DNA of 45,631 nt, from contig CAZXHL010000013.1 in the NCBI GenBank assembly GCA_964640545.1, forward strand, positions 1 to 45,631, read 5' to 3'. A model generated the notes under the pieces. That model was not told where the DNA came from. It did no database searches and saw only the letters and a program-made list of their open reading frames with translations. This document shows positions 7,392 to 16,068 of the stretch, one piece after another. Source of the stretch: JBGSZX01 sp964640545. Its GTDB lineage: Bacteria > Bdellovibrionota > UBA2428. A program made the position numbers and the translations under genes. The stretch's first letter is position 1, and each line of letters begins with the position of its first letter.

Positions 7392-8316
7392 ACCCTACAA
7401 CCATGGCATGCTCGACGTGGGCAATGGTCACGAGATTTATTTTGAAGAATGCGGAAACCCGAAAGGTTTGCCCGTTGTATTCTTACACGGCGGACCTGGA
7501 GGCGGATGCGATGAAGGCCATAGGCAATACTTCGACCCTGAAGCTTACCGAATCGTTTTATTTGACCAACGCGGCTGCGGAAGAAGCAAGCCCTTCGCAG
7601 AGCTCAATCACAACACGACTTGGAATTTGATCGACGACATCGAACGCATTCGTAAGCACCTTGGCATCGACAAGTGGGTCGTCTTTGGCGGATCGTGGGG
7701 CAGCACTCTCGCCCTATCCTACGCCATCAAGCATACAGAAAAAGTCAAAGGCCTCATCGTGAGGGGAATTTTCCTCTGTAGACCTAAAGAAATTTATTGG
7801 TTCTATCAGTTTGGGGCTCACCACCTCTTTCCTGATGCTTGGGAGAAATTCATTGCTCCCATCCCCATCGAAGAGCGTGGAGATATGGTCAGCGCCTACT
7901 ACGAGAGGCTCAATTCCGACGACGAGGAAGAAAAACTGGAAGCCGCAAGAGCCTGGTCCATCTGGGAAGCGACGCTTTGTAGAATGGAAACCGACATCAA
8001 GGATGTGGAAGCTTTCACAGAACCCGTTAAAGCTCTACCCTTCGCACGTATTGAAAACCATTACTTCATCAATGATGCCTTTATGGAAAGTCCGAATTGG
8101 ATTCTCGAGAACGCCAAAAAACTCGAGAAGATTCCGGGGCGAATTTTACACGGAAGATACGATGTTGTGTGTCCGCTAGAAAATGCTTGGGAGCTTAGCA
8201 AGGCCTGGCCTAAGGCTACGCTTGAGATTATTCCTAGGTGTGGACATTCGGCCAGTGAGCCTCAATTGGTAGATGCACTCGTGAGAGCAACGGACGATTT
8301 TAGAGATCTGCGCTAG
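7354..8316 (+). CDS. pip: Prolyl aminopeptidase (proline iminopeptidase, S33)
   Basis: A 320-residue alpha/beta hydrolase. It shows HGGPGGGC (oxyanion region, residues 45-52), DQRGCGRS, and the nucleophile elbow GGSWGS with Ser114. The later GRYDVVCP (Asp) and CGHSASEP (His) complete the triad. This is the exact motif set of peptidase family S33 proline iminopeptidases, which remove N-terminal proline from peptides. GTG 7354 is chosen because it gives the usual family length and start (MTTTFKEKYPEIEPYNHG...) and has AAGGA upstream; the frame could also begin at ATG 7318. The gene overlaps gshB by 38 bp, so translation is probably coupled and the pair may share peptide or amino-acid recycling; that link is inference. 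Confidence 0.9.
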   Translation: MTTTFKEKYPEIEPYNHGMLDVGNGHEIYFEECGNPKGLPVVFLHGGPGGGCDEGHRQYFDPEAYRIVLFDQRGCGRSKPFAELNHNTTWNLIDDIERIRKHLGIDKWVVFGGSWGSTLALSYAIKHTEKVKGLIVRGIFLCRPKEIYWFYQFGAHHLFPDAWEKFIAPIPIEERGDMVSAYYERLNSDDEEEKLEAARAWSIWEATLCRMETDIKDVEAFTEPVKALPFARIENHYFINDAFMESPNWILENAKKLEKIPGRILHGRYDVVCPLENAWELSKAWPKATLEIIPRCGHSASEPQLVDALVRATDDFRDLR

Positions 8317-8329
8317 TCGCAGATCTCTA
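8301..8329. terminator. Stem-loop overlapping the pip stop codon
   Basis: A perfect 11-bp stem (TAGAGATCTGC at 8301-8311, complement at 8319-8329) with a 7-nt loop that contains the TAG stop of pip at 8314-8316. It sits between two convergent genes and could end transcription from both sides. It lacks a strong T-run on either strand, so its efficiency is uncertain. The last codons of pip are part of the stem. Confidence 0.6.
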
Positions 8330-8346
8330 AATACACTCCCGAATTA

Positions 8347-9729
8347 CTATAAGTTATGTAGCTCCCGCAATCTTTCTATATGGTGCCCCTTAGGAATACC
8401 AGTTCGAGAATTAGACATGATGTTGGACTCGTCACTTACAACGCTATACACACACCGCTTTTCATCCCAAACGTTATAGTATTCATCTGGCAAACCTAAT
8501 ACATGACCCATTTCATGCATGAAGGTCGCATCATGAAATCCCGCGGGGAGGTTCATTTGATAATCGCTCCAGTTCACACTCGGCGTAACAGAAAAACTAT
8601 CGTGATAAACCAGGGGCATCGCACGAAACCCACCTTCGAGCAAATTTGAAGATCTAGACCACAAGATATCGAAGCTCAACTTCTTATGAAAGTTCCATTC
8701 TCCCTCGAAGAGAGCTTCCAGTATATTCTCAGCGCCCTCAAAATCATTCGCAAGTAAATGGACCTGAGCCCTACGCTTGTCTAGCAATTCAAAGCTTGAG
8801 GACTTTCGACCAAAACGACTTTCGCTCCATTGCTCAACCTTGATCTTAAAAGTTCGAAAGCGAGACTCCTCACCCAACTGCCCAGATCTGCTTTGTTTTA
8901 AAACTCGCCGAAAGTAAGGTATCGACATCCAGAAAGAAAAAAAGTCTTTGCCCTTTGAGCGACTGGCTCTAAGCCAAAAATCATTAACATTGTCTCGCCC
9001 CTTATAAGAATCAAGCATCGTCTTCATCTGAAATAAGAACTTAACGTCATCGTGATTGGTGTAATAATCCCAGTCATAAACCAGACGATAAAAGTCCATG
9101 TTCACAAGTCTCGTCACTCGATTCAAGAAGAGGTGCATTCTCTTAACTTTTGCTTTATCAGAAAAATCTCTGCCGAACGAGGTACTGATAGAGCGATCGA
9201 CTTCCCTCAAGGCAGCGTAAGTATTGCTCCAGCCAAAATCAAAACTCGAATACTTCTCCGCCAATTCAGAATCTTGCACTAGATAACTGCGGCCCTCAGC
9301 CCTCATCTTTCGATGGCGATCCAAAGCCTTCTCTCCACGAGCTCCGAAGGAATAAAGCATCTTGTCACCAATAGGATCGTAGGATTCATCAATGGGAATC
9401 GCCTTCGGTGGATCTCCAGGCTTAACAGGAGAAAGATCACTTTCAGCTTCTTGAGCCGCCTTATACTCTTCGTAATCCTTAGTGAGGGATTGAGCGAGCT
9501 CGTAGACTTGCCGCTTGCCCACTTCCAAACGATGCTCGCAGCGATCCGTGTGTTTTTTTAAAACTTCGTCAGTTTTATCAAGCCTCTCAAGCTCTTCATC
9601 ACTCCCCACTGCTGTGGCACTTTGCTCATAGTGAAGTGGAGGAACAAGGGTTTCAGGCGCAACCTCAGAGCATGCGCCCACCAACAGAATCGAAGGAAGC
9701 AGCAGGCAGGAATTGAGAATTCTCATCAT
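8347..9729 (-). CDS. Predicted lipoprotein zinc metalloprotease (HExxHxxGxxD)
   Basis: A 460-residue protein that starts MMRILNSCLLLPSILLVGAC, a lipoprotein signal with lipobox VGAC. It is therefore probably anchored in the outer or inner membrane facing the periplasm. The middle is highly charged with no domain I recognise. Near the C-terminus lies HEMGHVLGLPDEY, an extended zinc motif HExxHxxGxxD in which Asp would be the third ligand, as in snapalysin-type metzincin relatives. A Met in DESNIMSNS, about 30 residues later, could be the Met-turn. The frame can begin at GTG 9763-9765, but ATG 9729 gives a cleaner signal peptide. The substrate is unknown; an envelope or prey-protein target would be speculation. 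Confidence 0.65.
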   Translation of the reverse strand: MMRILNSCLLLPSILLVGACSEVAPETLVPPLHYEQSATAVGSDEELERLDKTDEVLKKHTDRCEHRLEVGKRQVYELAQSLTKDYEEYKAAQEAESDLSPVKPGDPPKAIPIDESYDPIGDKMLYSFGARGEKALDRHRKMRAEGRSYLVQDSELAEKYSSFDFGWSNTYAALREVDRSISTSFGRDFSDKAKVKRMHLFLNRVTRLVNMDFYRLVYDWDYYTNHDDVKFLFQMKTMLDSYKGRDNVNDFWLRASRSKGKDFFSFWMSIPYFRRVLKQSRSGQLGEESRFRTFKIKVEQWSESRFGRKSSSFELLDKRRAQVHLLANDFEGAENILEALFEGEWNFHKKLSFDILWSRSSNLLEGGFRAMPLVYHDSFSVTPSVNWSDYQMNLPAGFHDATFMHEMGHVLGLPDEYYNVWDEKRCVYSVVSDESNIMSNSRTGIPKGHHIERLRELHNL

Positions 9730-9841
9730 CCTAATTGATAGCAAAAGGAGTGCCCATATAAGCACCTGATATTACCAAGAGATTCTAGATAAAACTGTCG
9801 ATTTTCTAGTCAGCTAAGCGTGATTCCAGCGTTTACGAGAG

Positions 9842-11143
9842 TCAAGCGACCAAACGTCCGCTTTTTTGCTGTCTCAAAGCGACTCTCAGCCAGAGGACAG
9901 CTCCGATAAAAAAGGCTATCGGAAGAATTGAAATCGCAGGTCTCAAGTCTCCCCAAAAATCAGACAAGGCACCAACAATCGCGGGCGACCACATGTCTCC
10001 GAACAGATGAGTCACAAACAAAGAAAGTGCCATCGCACTAGCTCTCAGTGTCGCTGGGACAGTTTCTAGAATCAACGTGTTCACGGGTCCCGTTGGTAAG
10101 AAAGCAAACAACATCGCAAGCCCCAGGCAAATTTCTGAAACCAAAGCGTTCGGAGACCAGAAAGCTATCAACGATGCAGGCACCGTCAAGAATGTCGAGA
10201 TCGCCAAGACCCAAGAGTAGCCCGCTGGATTTTTCTTATAGAGTTTCGTGGCGAGAAGGCCTCCAAGCAAAGTACCAACGAGTCCGGCCACAACCAAGAC
10301 CCCGCCAAAGAAAAGAGAAGCATCTTTGTTTGAAACACCGTGAGCACGGTGGAGAAATGTAGGGCCCCAGTGTGCATAAGCGCCTAGCGCAAACGTGTAT
10401 GCGGTATAGCCCCAGCAAACCATCGCGTATTCTTTGATCTTAAAAAGAGAGAAAACGTCTTTCCAATTGGGTAGAGCTTTGCCTTCAGCAACAGCTTCAT
10501 CGACGACGCCGTCTTTTTGAACAGCAACATCACTCTGTCCACGCTTCGGTTCCTTGAAAGGAAGAAGAGCCAACATTAGCAATATCCCCGGAGCACCAGC
10601 TGCCATGAAAGCTATTCTCCAAGAATGGCTTTCACTCATAATACCACCGAACATGAACCCAAGTGCTGAACCCACAGGAATCGCAACATAAAAAATAGTT
10701 AGGGCGTTGTTTCGTTTCTTCGACGGAAAAACATCAGTGATAAGACTCGGTGAAATCGTCGCATAGCTCGCTTCACCAAATCCGACGAGAACTCGCATTG
10801 CTATAAGCGATGCAAAACCAAGCGCAAAGCCAGTTCCAAAAGTAGCCGCACTCCAAACAAGAACTCCGGCGGAAATTAACCATTTTCTATTGAAGCGGTC
10901 ACCGAGATACCCGAAGAACGGAGAACTGACGAAATATCCAATCAAAAAAGCTGTAGAAAGACTGCCGAGTTGCCCATCACTCAAGCCCAACTCTTCCTTC
11001 ATCGGAGTCAACGTCGACGAAAGGACAAAGCGGTCAAAATAGTTAAAGAGATTAAGTCCCGTAAGAATCAACAAACACCAAAAAGGGGTGAGCTCTCGTT
11101 TTCCAGCAGGAGCGGCATTAGGTGTTAACTCAGACGAAGCCAT
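9842..11143 (-). CDS. MFS transporter, Spinster-like
   Basis: A 433-residue major facilitator protein with about 12 hydrophobic segments. Helix 1 carries NLFNYFDRFVLSSTL, the 'NY.DR' signature of the Spinster-like branch. The loop 2-3 motif GYLGDRFNRKWLI is the general MFS motif A, and VLVGFGEASYATISP matches the helix 4 signature of the same group. Characterised Spinster proteins move sphingosine phosphate or lysophospholipids, and bacterial homologs are used as structural models; the actual cargo here cannot be read from sequence. A cytoplasmic loop of about 30 residues separates the two halves. The divergent cutA start lies 92 bp away. The Shine-Dalgarno sequence is weak. Confidence 0.82.
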   Translation of the reverse strand: MASSELTPNAAPAGKRELTPFWCLLILTGLNLFNYFDRFVLSSTLTPMKEELGLSDGQLGSLSTAFLIGYFVSSPFFGYLGDRFNRKWLISAGVLVWSAATFGTGFALGFASLIAMRVLVGFGEASYATISPSLITDVFPSKKRNNALTIFYVAIPVGSALGFMFGGIMSESHSWRIAFMAAGAPGILLMLALLPFKEPKRGQSDVAVQKDGVVDEAVAEGKALPNWKDVFSLFKIKEYAMVCWGYTAYTFALGAYAHWGPTFLHRAHGVSNKDASLFFGGVLVVAGLVGTLLGGLLATKLYKKNPAGYSWVLAISTFLTVPASLIAFWSPNALVSEICLGLAMLFAFLPTGPVNTLILETVPATLRASAMALSLFVTHLFGDMWSPAIVGALSDFWGDLRPAISILPIAFFIGAVLWLRVALRQQKSGRLVA

Positions 11144-11235
11144 TTGTTTTTATCTTATCCGGTTACGAGACTCCCGCAATAAGCGCCAAAATATTCCGGT
11201 ATTGTTTTTCGGCCCGTCTCGCTTATGCTGAATGT

Positions 11236-11547
11236 ATGTATCTCGTTTATGTCACGTGCCCAGAAGACTCTACCGCCCACCGGATTGCAGAGGCCTGCAT
11301 TTCCAAGAAACTAGCTGCTTGCGCTAACATTCTTCCCGGTGTGACTTCGATCTACGAATGGGAAGGCAAAATTCAGCAAGAGAGCGAGACTCTCCTGCTT
11401 CTAAAAACTAGCGAAGAAAATTGGCCAGAGCTAGAATCATTTATCGCAAGCCTTCACCCCTATGATATACCTGCTTTGGCGGCTTATTCCTCCGAAGAAG
11501 CTTTTCCAGCTTTTGCACAATGGGTTCAAGACGCTAGTGAGCAATAA
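11236..11547 (+). CDS. cutA: Divalent cation tolerance protein CutA1
   Basis: A 103-residue protein that matches CutA1 from end to end. It begins MYLVYVTCPEDSTAHRIAEAC, has KKLAACANILPGVTSIYEWEGKI in the centre and LHPYDIPALAAY near the end. CutA1 is a very stable ferredoxin-like trimer. It was first linked to copper and other divalent metal tolerance, but its molecular role is still debated. The frame is open 38 codons further upstream, overlapping the divergent MFS gene. ATG 11236 gives the normal family start, although no clear Shine-Dalgarno sequence precedes it. It converges with xthA downstream. Confidence 0.9.
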   Translation: MYLVYVTCPEDSTAHRIAEACISKKLAACANILPGVTSIYEWEGKIQQESETLLLLKTSEENWPELESFIASLHPYDIPALAAYSSEEAFPAFAQWVQDASEQ

Positions 11548-11561
11548 AATCAAAACTCAAT

Positions 11562-11589
11562 ATTAAATATGCAAAATTAAATATGCAAA
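11562..11589. repeat. 14-bp tandem duplication covering the xthA stop codon
   Basis: ATTAAATATGCAAA occurs twice head to tail (11562-11575 and 11576-11589) between the convergent cutA and xthA genes. Read on the minus strand, each copy encodes the final Leu-His-Ile and stop of exonuclease III. A recent duplication has therefore created a second, unused copy of the gene's last codons. Confidence 0.8.
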
Positions 11590-12347
11590 TCTAGCGTTAC
11601 TGGACAATGGTCCGAGCCAAGCACTTGAGTTTGAATTCCCGCATCAGCAAGAACATCCACGTCATCTTCATGAATCGTATGATAATCGATTCTCCATCCG
11701 ATATTACGGTCCCTTGCTTTTGTGCGAGCACTCCACCAGCTATATTGAACTTCCTCGGGATACAAGGAGCGAAACGTATCAACCCAACCCTTTTCGACGA
11801 ACTGGTCCATCCACTTTCTTTCACCAGGCAAAAATCCCGGTGATTCGTGGTTGGAGTCTGGTCTCGCCAAATCGATTTCTTCATGCGCAATATTAAAATC
11901 TCCCGCAAGCACGACGACTTTGCCCGTCTTACGTAACTTAGTAAGCCATTTCACCATCTGATCACAAAACGCCAATTTATAGTCGATGCGCTTGCCCTTA
12001 TCCTGGCTGTTAGGGAAGTAGGCACTCACCAAAATCATTTCTTCAAACTCTGCAGAGATAACTCGACCTTCTACGTCAAATTCTTCCGAGCCCATTCCGC
12101 GATGCACCTTCAGTGGCTCTTCCTTGCTCAGAATAGCCACTCCGCTGTAGCCCTTCTTAGATGTCGCCGGAAACCATGCCTTATGATATTCGCTAAGTAG
12201 TTGAACTTCCTTGGGAATCTGGCTTTCATCAGCTCGCACCTCTTGGAGCAAGATGGCATCAAAGTCCTCTGACTCCACCCAATCCACAAAGCCCTTCTTG
12301 GCGCAAGCTCTAATTCCATTAACATTCCATGAGGCAATTCTTGTCAT
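11577..12347 (-). CDS. xthA: Exodeoxyribonuclease III (AP endonuclease, ExoA/XthA family)
   Basis: A 256-residue EEP-superfamily nuclease. It opens with MTRIASWNVNGIRA, has the metal-binding Glu36 in LLQEVRAD, then GYSGVAIL, the GDFNIAHEEIDLARP block and the closing SDHCPV with the catalytic His. The enzyme cuts DNA 5' to abasic sites and trims 3' blocked ends in base excision repair. Length is standard. Its last four codons are duplicated in a 14-bp tandem repeat just beyond the gene. The upstream region is shared divergently with prc. Confidence 0.95.
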   Translation of the reverse strand: MTRIASWNVNGIRACAKKGFVDWVESEDFDAILLQEVRADESQIPKEVQLLSEYHKAWFPATSKKGYSGVAILSKEEPLKVHRGMGSEEFDVEGRVISAEFEEMILVSAYFPNSQDKGKRIDYKLAFCDQMVKWLTKLRKTGKVVVLAGDFNIAHEEIDLARPDSNHESPGFLPGERKWMDQFVEKGWVDTFRSLYPEEVQYSWWSARTKARDRNIGWRIDYHTIHEDDVDVLADAGIQTQVLGSDHCPVTLDLHI

Positions 12348-12423
12348 ACGCCTTATTTAACGCCTGGCCTGCTTCGCTGCAATATACTTCCCAACAAACC
12401 CGCGTCACAAACACAAACTTCAC

Positions 12424-12452
12424 TTTTGCGTTCTGAACTACAAGGCTAAAAT
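12424..12452 (+). promoter_or_regulatory. Possible sigma-70 promoter of prc
   Basis: A -10-like TAAAAT at 12447-12452 (five of six matches to TATAAT) lies 11 bp before the AGGAG ribosome-binding site of prc. The best -35 candidate, TTTTGC at 12424-12429 with a 17-bp spacer, is poor. The position fits, but the call rests mainly on the -10 box. Confidence 0.35.
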
Positions 12453-12479
12453 AGATAAATTCTAGGAGAATATTTTTTG

Positions 12480-14528
12480 ATGAACTTGAAGCGATTAATG
12501 AACCTACCCTCTGTCTTTTCCTCTGTATTCGTCCTCTCATTAGTTTTGTGGGGCTCATTCGCATCGCCCGTCCAAGCAGCGAGCTACGAGCTAACTTGCA
12601 AAACGATTCCTGACTTATTTAGAGCCTATCTAACCCAGCACATCGTTCACAAGAGCCTAACTCCCGAACTGCAAAGTCGTACGATGGAGCAGTATGTAAA
12701 ACTAACCGATCCCACAAAAATGCTTTTCCTCGAAGAGGACGTCAAAGTCGTTAAGAAAAACATTCAAAAGCTATTTCTTGGCATTCGCAAAAAAGGCGAC
12801 TGCTCCCCACTGGATGAGATCCAAAACCTCATAGTGAAGAGAGTCAAAGAGAATGAAGCAGCTGTAAGAAAATTGGTCGGTGACAAAGAATTCAAAATCG
12901 ATGAGTCGATTGAACTTGTTCTCAACCCCGATAAAAGACACAGAGCTAAGACAGTTGCTGAAAAAGAAGAACTCCTACGAAAGAGCATGCACTTTCAAAT
13001 GTGGAACTACCTAAGTTCTGACACCAAAGAAAGTGAAGCGAGAGAAAAATTGGTTCACCGCTACGAACTCGCCACAAAGCGAGTGGTAGAGCGAAGCAAA
13101 GAAGACCTTCTCGTAAGTTTCATCGACGCCTTCACTAACGCCCTTGACCCACACACAAGCTATTTCTCAAGAGAGCGTCTCGATGATTTTAGAATCGACA
13201 TGAGCCTTTCACTGGAAGGTATCGGAGCCTCTCTAAGCTCTAGCGATGGTTACACGATTGTTGAAGAAATCATTCCGGGCGGCGCTGCCGACCAAGCCAA
13301 AGTGCTAGTGCCTAAGGACAAGATCATTGCAGTAGGTCAGGGGGAAAAAGGCCCAACAAATGGCGTGATCGATATGGACCTCAAAGATGTTGTCAGACTC
13401 ATTCGTGGAAAAAAGGGGACGAAAGTCAGATTGAGCCTTCTTCGTAAGGAAGGCGACAGCACTAAAAGAGTGGAAGTAACGATTGTTCGTGACAAAATCA
13501 ACCTAGCTGACCAAGCAGCCAAGATTACCTACCACAAACGCGACACCAAAGATGGCAAGAGCCTGAACCTTGCCATCATTGATCTACCTTCTTTCTACGG
13601 AGATCAAAGCGGTGAACGCTCAGGCTACAACGACATGAAGAAACTTATTGCAGAAGCCAATAGCAAGAACGTGGACGGATTGGTTCTTAACCTCTCTCGT
13701 AACGGCGGTGGTCTCCTTGAAGACGCGGTTCGCATCTCTGGTCTTTTCATCAAAGAAGGTGCGATCGTCGCAACATTAAACTCTCGCAAGGACGTCAACA
13801 TCCTTCGCGACAAGGATCCAGCCATCCAATTCGAGAAACCACTTGTCGTTCTCACAAGTCGCGCCAGCGCTTCAGCTTCAGAAATTTTGGCTGGCGCCCT
13901 AAGAGACTACAACAGAGCCTTGATCGTTGGAGCGGATAACACCTTCGGAAAAGGAAGCGTGCAAGCTGTTTTGGACCTGCCTCCTGACCTCGGAGCGATG
14001 AAAGTCACTACTGGAATGTTCTTCGTTCCAGGAGGAAACTCTACCCAAAATCTAGGAGTAGCTGGGCACGTCATTTTGCCTTCGACTCTCAGCAACGATG
14101 ATCTAGGAGAGAAAAACCTCGACAACGCTTTGCCTCCACTCAAGATCAACCCCTTCAAAAGCAAAGATATCGGAGACACCCAGTGGAAGCCAATCACAGC
14201 CAAGGTTGCCTCTAAAGTTAGTGAACTCTCCCATAAACGAGTATCTGCTAGTGAAAAATTCAAAGAGATTGAAAAAGACATTGCCGAAATGAACAAGAAC
14301 GACGGCACAGTTAAACTTGCTGAAATGATCAAAAAAGAGAAAGAAGAAAAAGCGAAGTCTAAGGCCGACAAGGATAAGTCGTTTAAAGAGCGCGTTGCTG
14401 ATCTTCAGAAACCTTATTTGGATGAATCTCTCGACGTGTTGGCTGATCTTGTTGAGCTTCAGTATCCCAAAGCAGGTGGAATCATTGTTGGTGATAAATC
14501 AGCTGACGGTAAAGCTTTTACGAATTAA
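12480..14528 (+). CDS. prc: Carboxy-terminal processing protease Prc (tail-specific protease, S41)
   Basis: A 682-residue periplasmic protease with a signal peptide ending SPVQA before ASYEL. An N-terminal TSP domain comes first, then a PDZ domain around residues 240-320 (LSLEGIGASLS...GGAADQAKVL) and the S41 catalytic core. The Ser-Lys dyad is visible: Ser465 in SRASASASEIL and Lys491 in NTFGKGSVQ. A charged C-terminal helix region follows, as in E. coli Prc. The enzyme degrades or trims periplasmic proteins by their C-termini and helps control peptidoglycan hydrolases. AGGAG at 12464-12468 serves either TTG 12477 or ATG 12480; I list the ATG. The gene converges with rnhA, leaving a 6-bp gap and no visible terminator. 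Confidence 0.93.
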   Translation: MNLKRLMNLPSVFSSVFVLSLVLWGSFASPVQAASYELTCKTIPDLFRAYLTQHIVHKSLTPELQSRTMEQYVKLTDPTKMLFLEEDVKVVKKNIQKLFLGIRKKGDCSPLDEIQNLIVKRVKENEAAVRKLVGDKEFKIDESIELVLNPDKRHRAKTVAEKEELLRKSMHFQMWNYLSSDTKESEAREKLVHRYELATKRVVERSKEDLLVSFIDAFTNALDPHTSYFSRERLDDFRIDMSLSLEGIGASLSSSDGYTIVEEIIPGGAADQAKVLVPKDKIIAVGQGEKGPTNGVIDMDLKDVVRLIRGKKGTKVRLSLLRKEGDSTKRVEVTIVRDKINLADQAAKITYHKRDTKDGKSLNLAIIDLPSFYGDQSGERSGYNDMKKLIAEANSKNVDGLVLNLSRNGGGLLEDAVRISGLFIKEGAIVATLNSRKDVNILRDKDPAIQFEKPLVVLTSRASASASEILAGALRDYNRALIVGADNTFGKGSVQAVLDLPPDLGAMKVTTGMFFVPGGNSTQNLGVAGHVILPSTLSNDDLGEKNLDNALPPLKINPFKSKDIGDTQWKPITAKVASKVSELSHKRVSASEKFKEIEKDIAEMNKNDGTVKLAEMIKKEKEEKAKSKADKDKSFKERVADLQKPYLDESLDVLADLVELQYPKAGGIIVGDKSADGKAFTN

Positions 14529-14534
14529 GCAACT

Positions 14535-15302
14535 CTAAAGACCCCAACCTTTTAAGATCACGGCTTCCTCTTCGGGAGCCGTGACTTTTTTAAATCTAGC
14601 TCCGCCCCTACCCTTCACTCTTGCTTCGCATTCAGACCAGGTTTGGTGTCTTTGTAATTCGCCATCGACATAGCTCAAATAGAACAAAGCTTTTTTCTTC
14701 GACCCACTACTACTCTTGGAAGCCGACTGATCCATTTCAGAACGCAGTTTAGGCGATTTTTCGAAAGCCTCATACACAGCCTTTCCACCATCTTTGACTT
14801 CGCGCGGGCCAAGGCCCTTCTTAAATTCATAAGCAGCTACAGCTAATTTATCTACGTATTCATTGCCCAGAACCTCACTATGTCCAGGCACAACTAGAAG
14901 CTCAAAGCTCTTGAACGCTTTCTTAGCAGCCATCAAGTTCTTCCAGATCTCAGCATTGGCGACATCACTACCGTCTTTTTTTCTCCAGCCATTTTTGGCC
15001 CAGCCAAAGACCCAAGCGTTGAGTCCATTCGCAACGTAGGAAGAATCCGTATAGCACTTTACATCTTGCTCAAAACCCGACTGCTTCAAATGTCGCATGA
15101 CCTTAAGAACAGCCATCATCTCCATTTGATTATTCGTCGTCTTGGCTTCTAGATCCGAGGCTTCAACAATTTTCAATTTCTTTTTTAAATCTTGGTAGGC
15201 CACCAGATAGGCCCATCCACCAATTCCCGGATTTCCTGAACAGGCTCCATCGGTATAGGCCCAGGCAATACCGCTTTTATGAATAGGTGATGCGGGTTCC
15301 AT
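14535..15302 (-). CDS. rnhA: Ribonuclease HI with a C-terminal hybrid-binding-like domain
   Basis: A 255-residue protein in two parts. Residues 11-165 are RNase HI, with Asp18 in YTDGACSGNPG, Glu61 in NNQMEMMAV, Asp86 in YTDSSYV and a late GHSEVLGNEYVDKLA supplying the His and last Asp. It cuts RNA in RNA-DNA hybrids. After a charged, Ser/Lys-rich linker, residues 202-255 (FYLSYVDGEL...TWSECEARVKGRGGARFKKV) resemble the small hybrid-binding (viroplasmin-like) domain that normally sits at the N-terminus of eukaryotic-type RNase H1. It is the last gene of the arg operon: ATG 15302 overlaps argB by 26 bp, with AAAGG 8 nt upstream inside argB. A GTG six bases earlier is too close to that site. 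Confidence 0.88.
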   Translation of the reverse strand: MEPASPIHKSGIAWAYTDGACSGNPGIGGWAYLVAYQDLKKKLKIVEASDLEAKTTNNQMEMMAVLKVMRHLKQSGFEQDVKCYTDSSYVANGLNAWVFGWAKNGWRKKDGSDVANAEIWKNLMAAKKAFKSFELLVVPGHSEVLGNEYVDKLAVAAYEFKKGLGPREVKDGGKAVYEAFEKSPKLRSEMDQSASKSSSGSKKKALFYLSYVDGELQRHQTWSECEARVKGRGGARFKKVTAPEEEAVILKGWGL

Positions 15303-16056
15303 ACTCACTACCTTTCGATTTCAATAAATGAGCCATATCGAAAGACTTTAGTCCATTGACGATCCAAACTTCCTTCTCAGAGTCCGTCCCCAAAAAATTC
15401 AAGATCGAGCGAATCTTGATGTGCATTCCGCCCTGGATCGTCTCATCATCAACCAACTCCTGAATTTTCGAAGCATTCAAGTGCGGGATGTTGTTTTTGT
15501 CTTTATCAAGCACACCATCAGTGTCAGAAAGGAAAATCAATGTTGATGCTTTTAAGGCTGATGAAATGGCCAAGGCACCAACATCAGCATTGCAGTTAAC
15601 AATATCGCGAGTTTCACTTTTATAAGAACCCAAAGGCGCTACCACTGGGACATAAGCATTTTCGATCAGTAGCCGCAGCGGCTTAGCATTGGTTTTTTTG
15701 ATTTTGCCAACAAGTCCCAACCTGGGTTCCTCGAGCTCGCACTCAAGGATCTTTGCATCAGACGCACACACACCAAGCGCGTTCAAACCGTTCTTCTCAA
15801 GGCATCTCACCAAGGCCGGATTCATCTTTCCACGCAAGACCATCTCCACAACATCAACGACTTCAGGACTACTGACTCGTTGCCCGTCGACAAAACTAAA
15901 CTTGAGACCCAATTTCTCAGCCGTTTGATTGATTGCAGCCCCTCCTCCATGCACAAAGCATAAGGGTTCAGAAACCTTATTCCATCCTGTAATCAACTTT
16001 GGATTCTCGATCAGATTTTCAAGAACCTTCCCACCTAATTTTACAACAATAGCCAT
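15277..16056 (-). CDS. argB: Acetylglutamate kinase
   Basis: A 259-residue amino-acid kinase. It shows VVKLGGKVL at the N-terminus, FVHGGGAAINQTAEKLG for substrate binding, then NCNADVGALAISSAL, LSDTDGVLD and QGGMHIKI, the usual ArgB blocks. It phosphorylates N-acetylglutamate in the second step of arginine synthesis. AGGAAGAG lies just before the ATG. The gene follows argJ by 12 bp and overlaps rnhA at its 3' end. I did not see the N-terminal helix that marks arginine-inhibited hexameric kinases, so feedback control here is uncertain. Confidence 0.94.
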   Translation of the reverse strand: MAIVVKLGGKVLENLIENPKLITGWNKVSEPLCFVHGGGAAINQTAEKLGLKFSFVDGQRVSSPEVVDVVEMVLRGKMNPALVRCLEKNGLNALGVCASDAKILECELEEPRLGLVGKIKKTNAKPLRLLIENAYVPVVAPLGSYKSETRDIVNCNADVGALAISSALKASTLIFLSDTDGVLDKDKNNIPHLNASKIQELVDDETIQGGMHIKIRSILNFLGTDSEKEVWIVNGLKSFDMAHLLKSKGSEYGTRITYS

Positions 16057-16068
16057 ATCGACTCTTCC

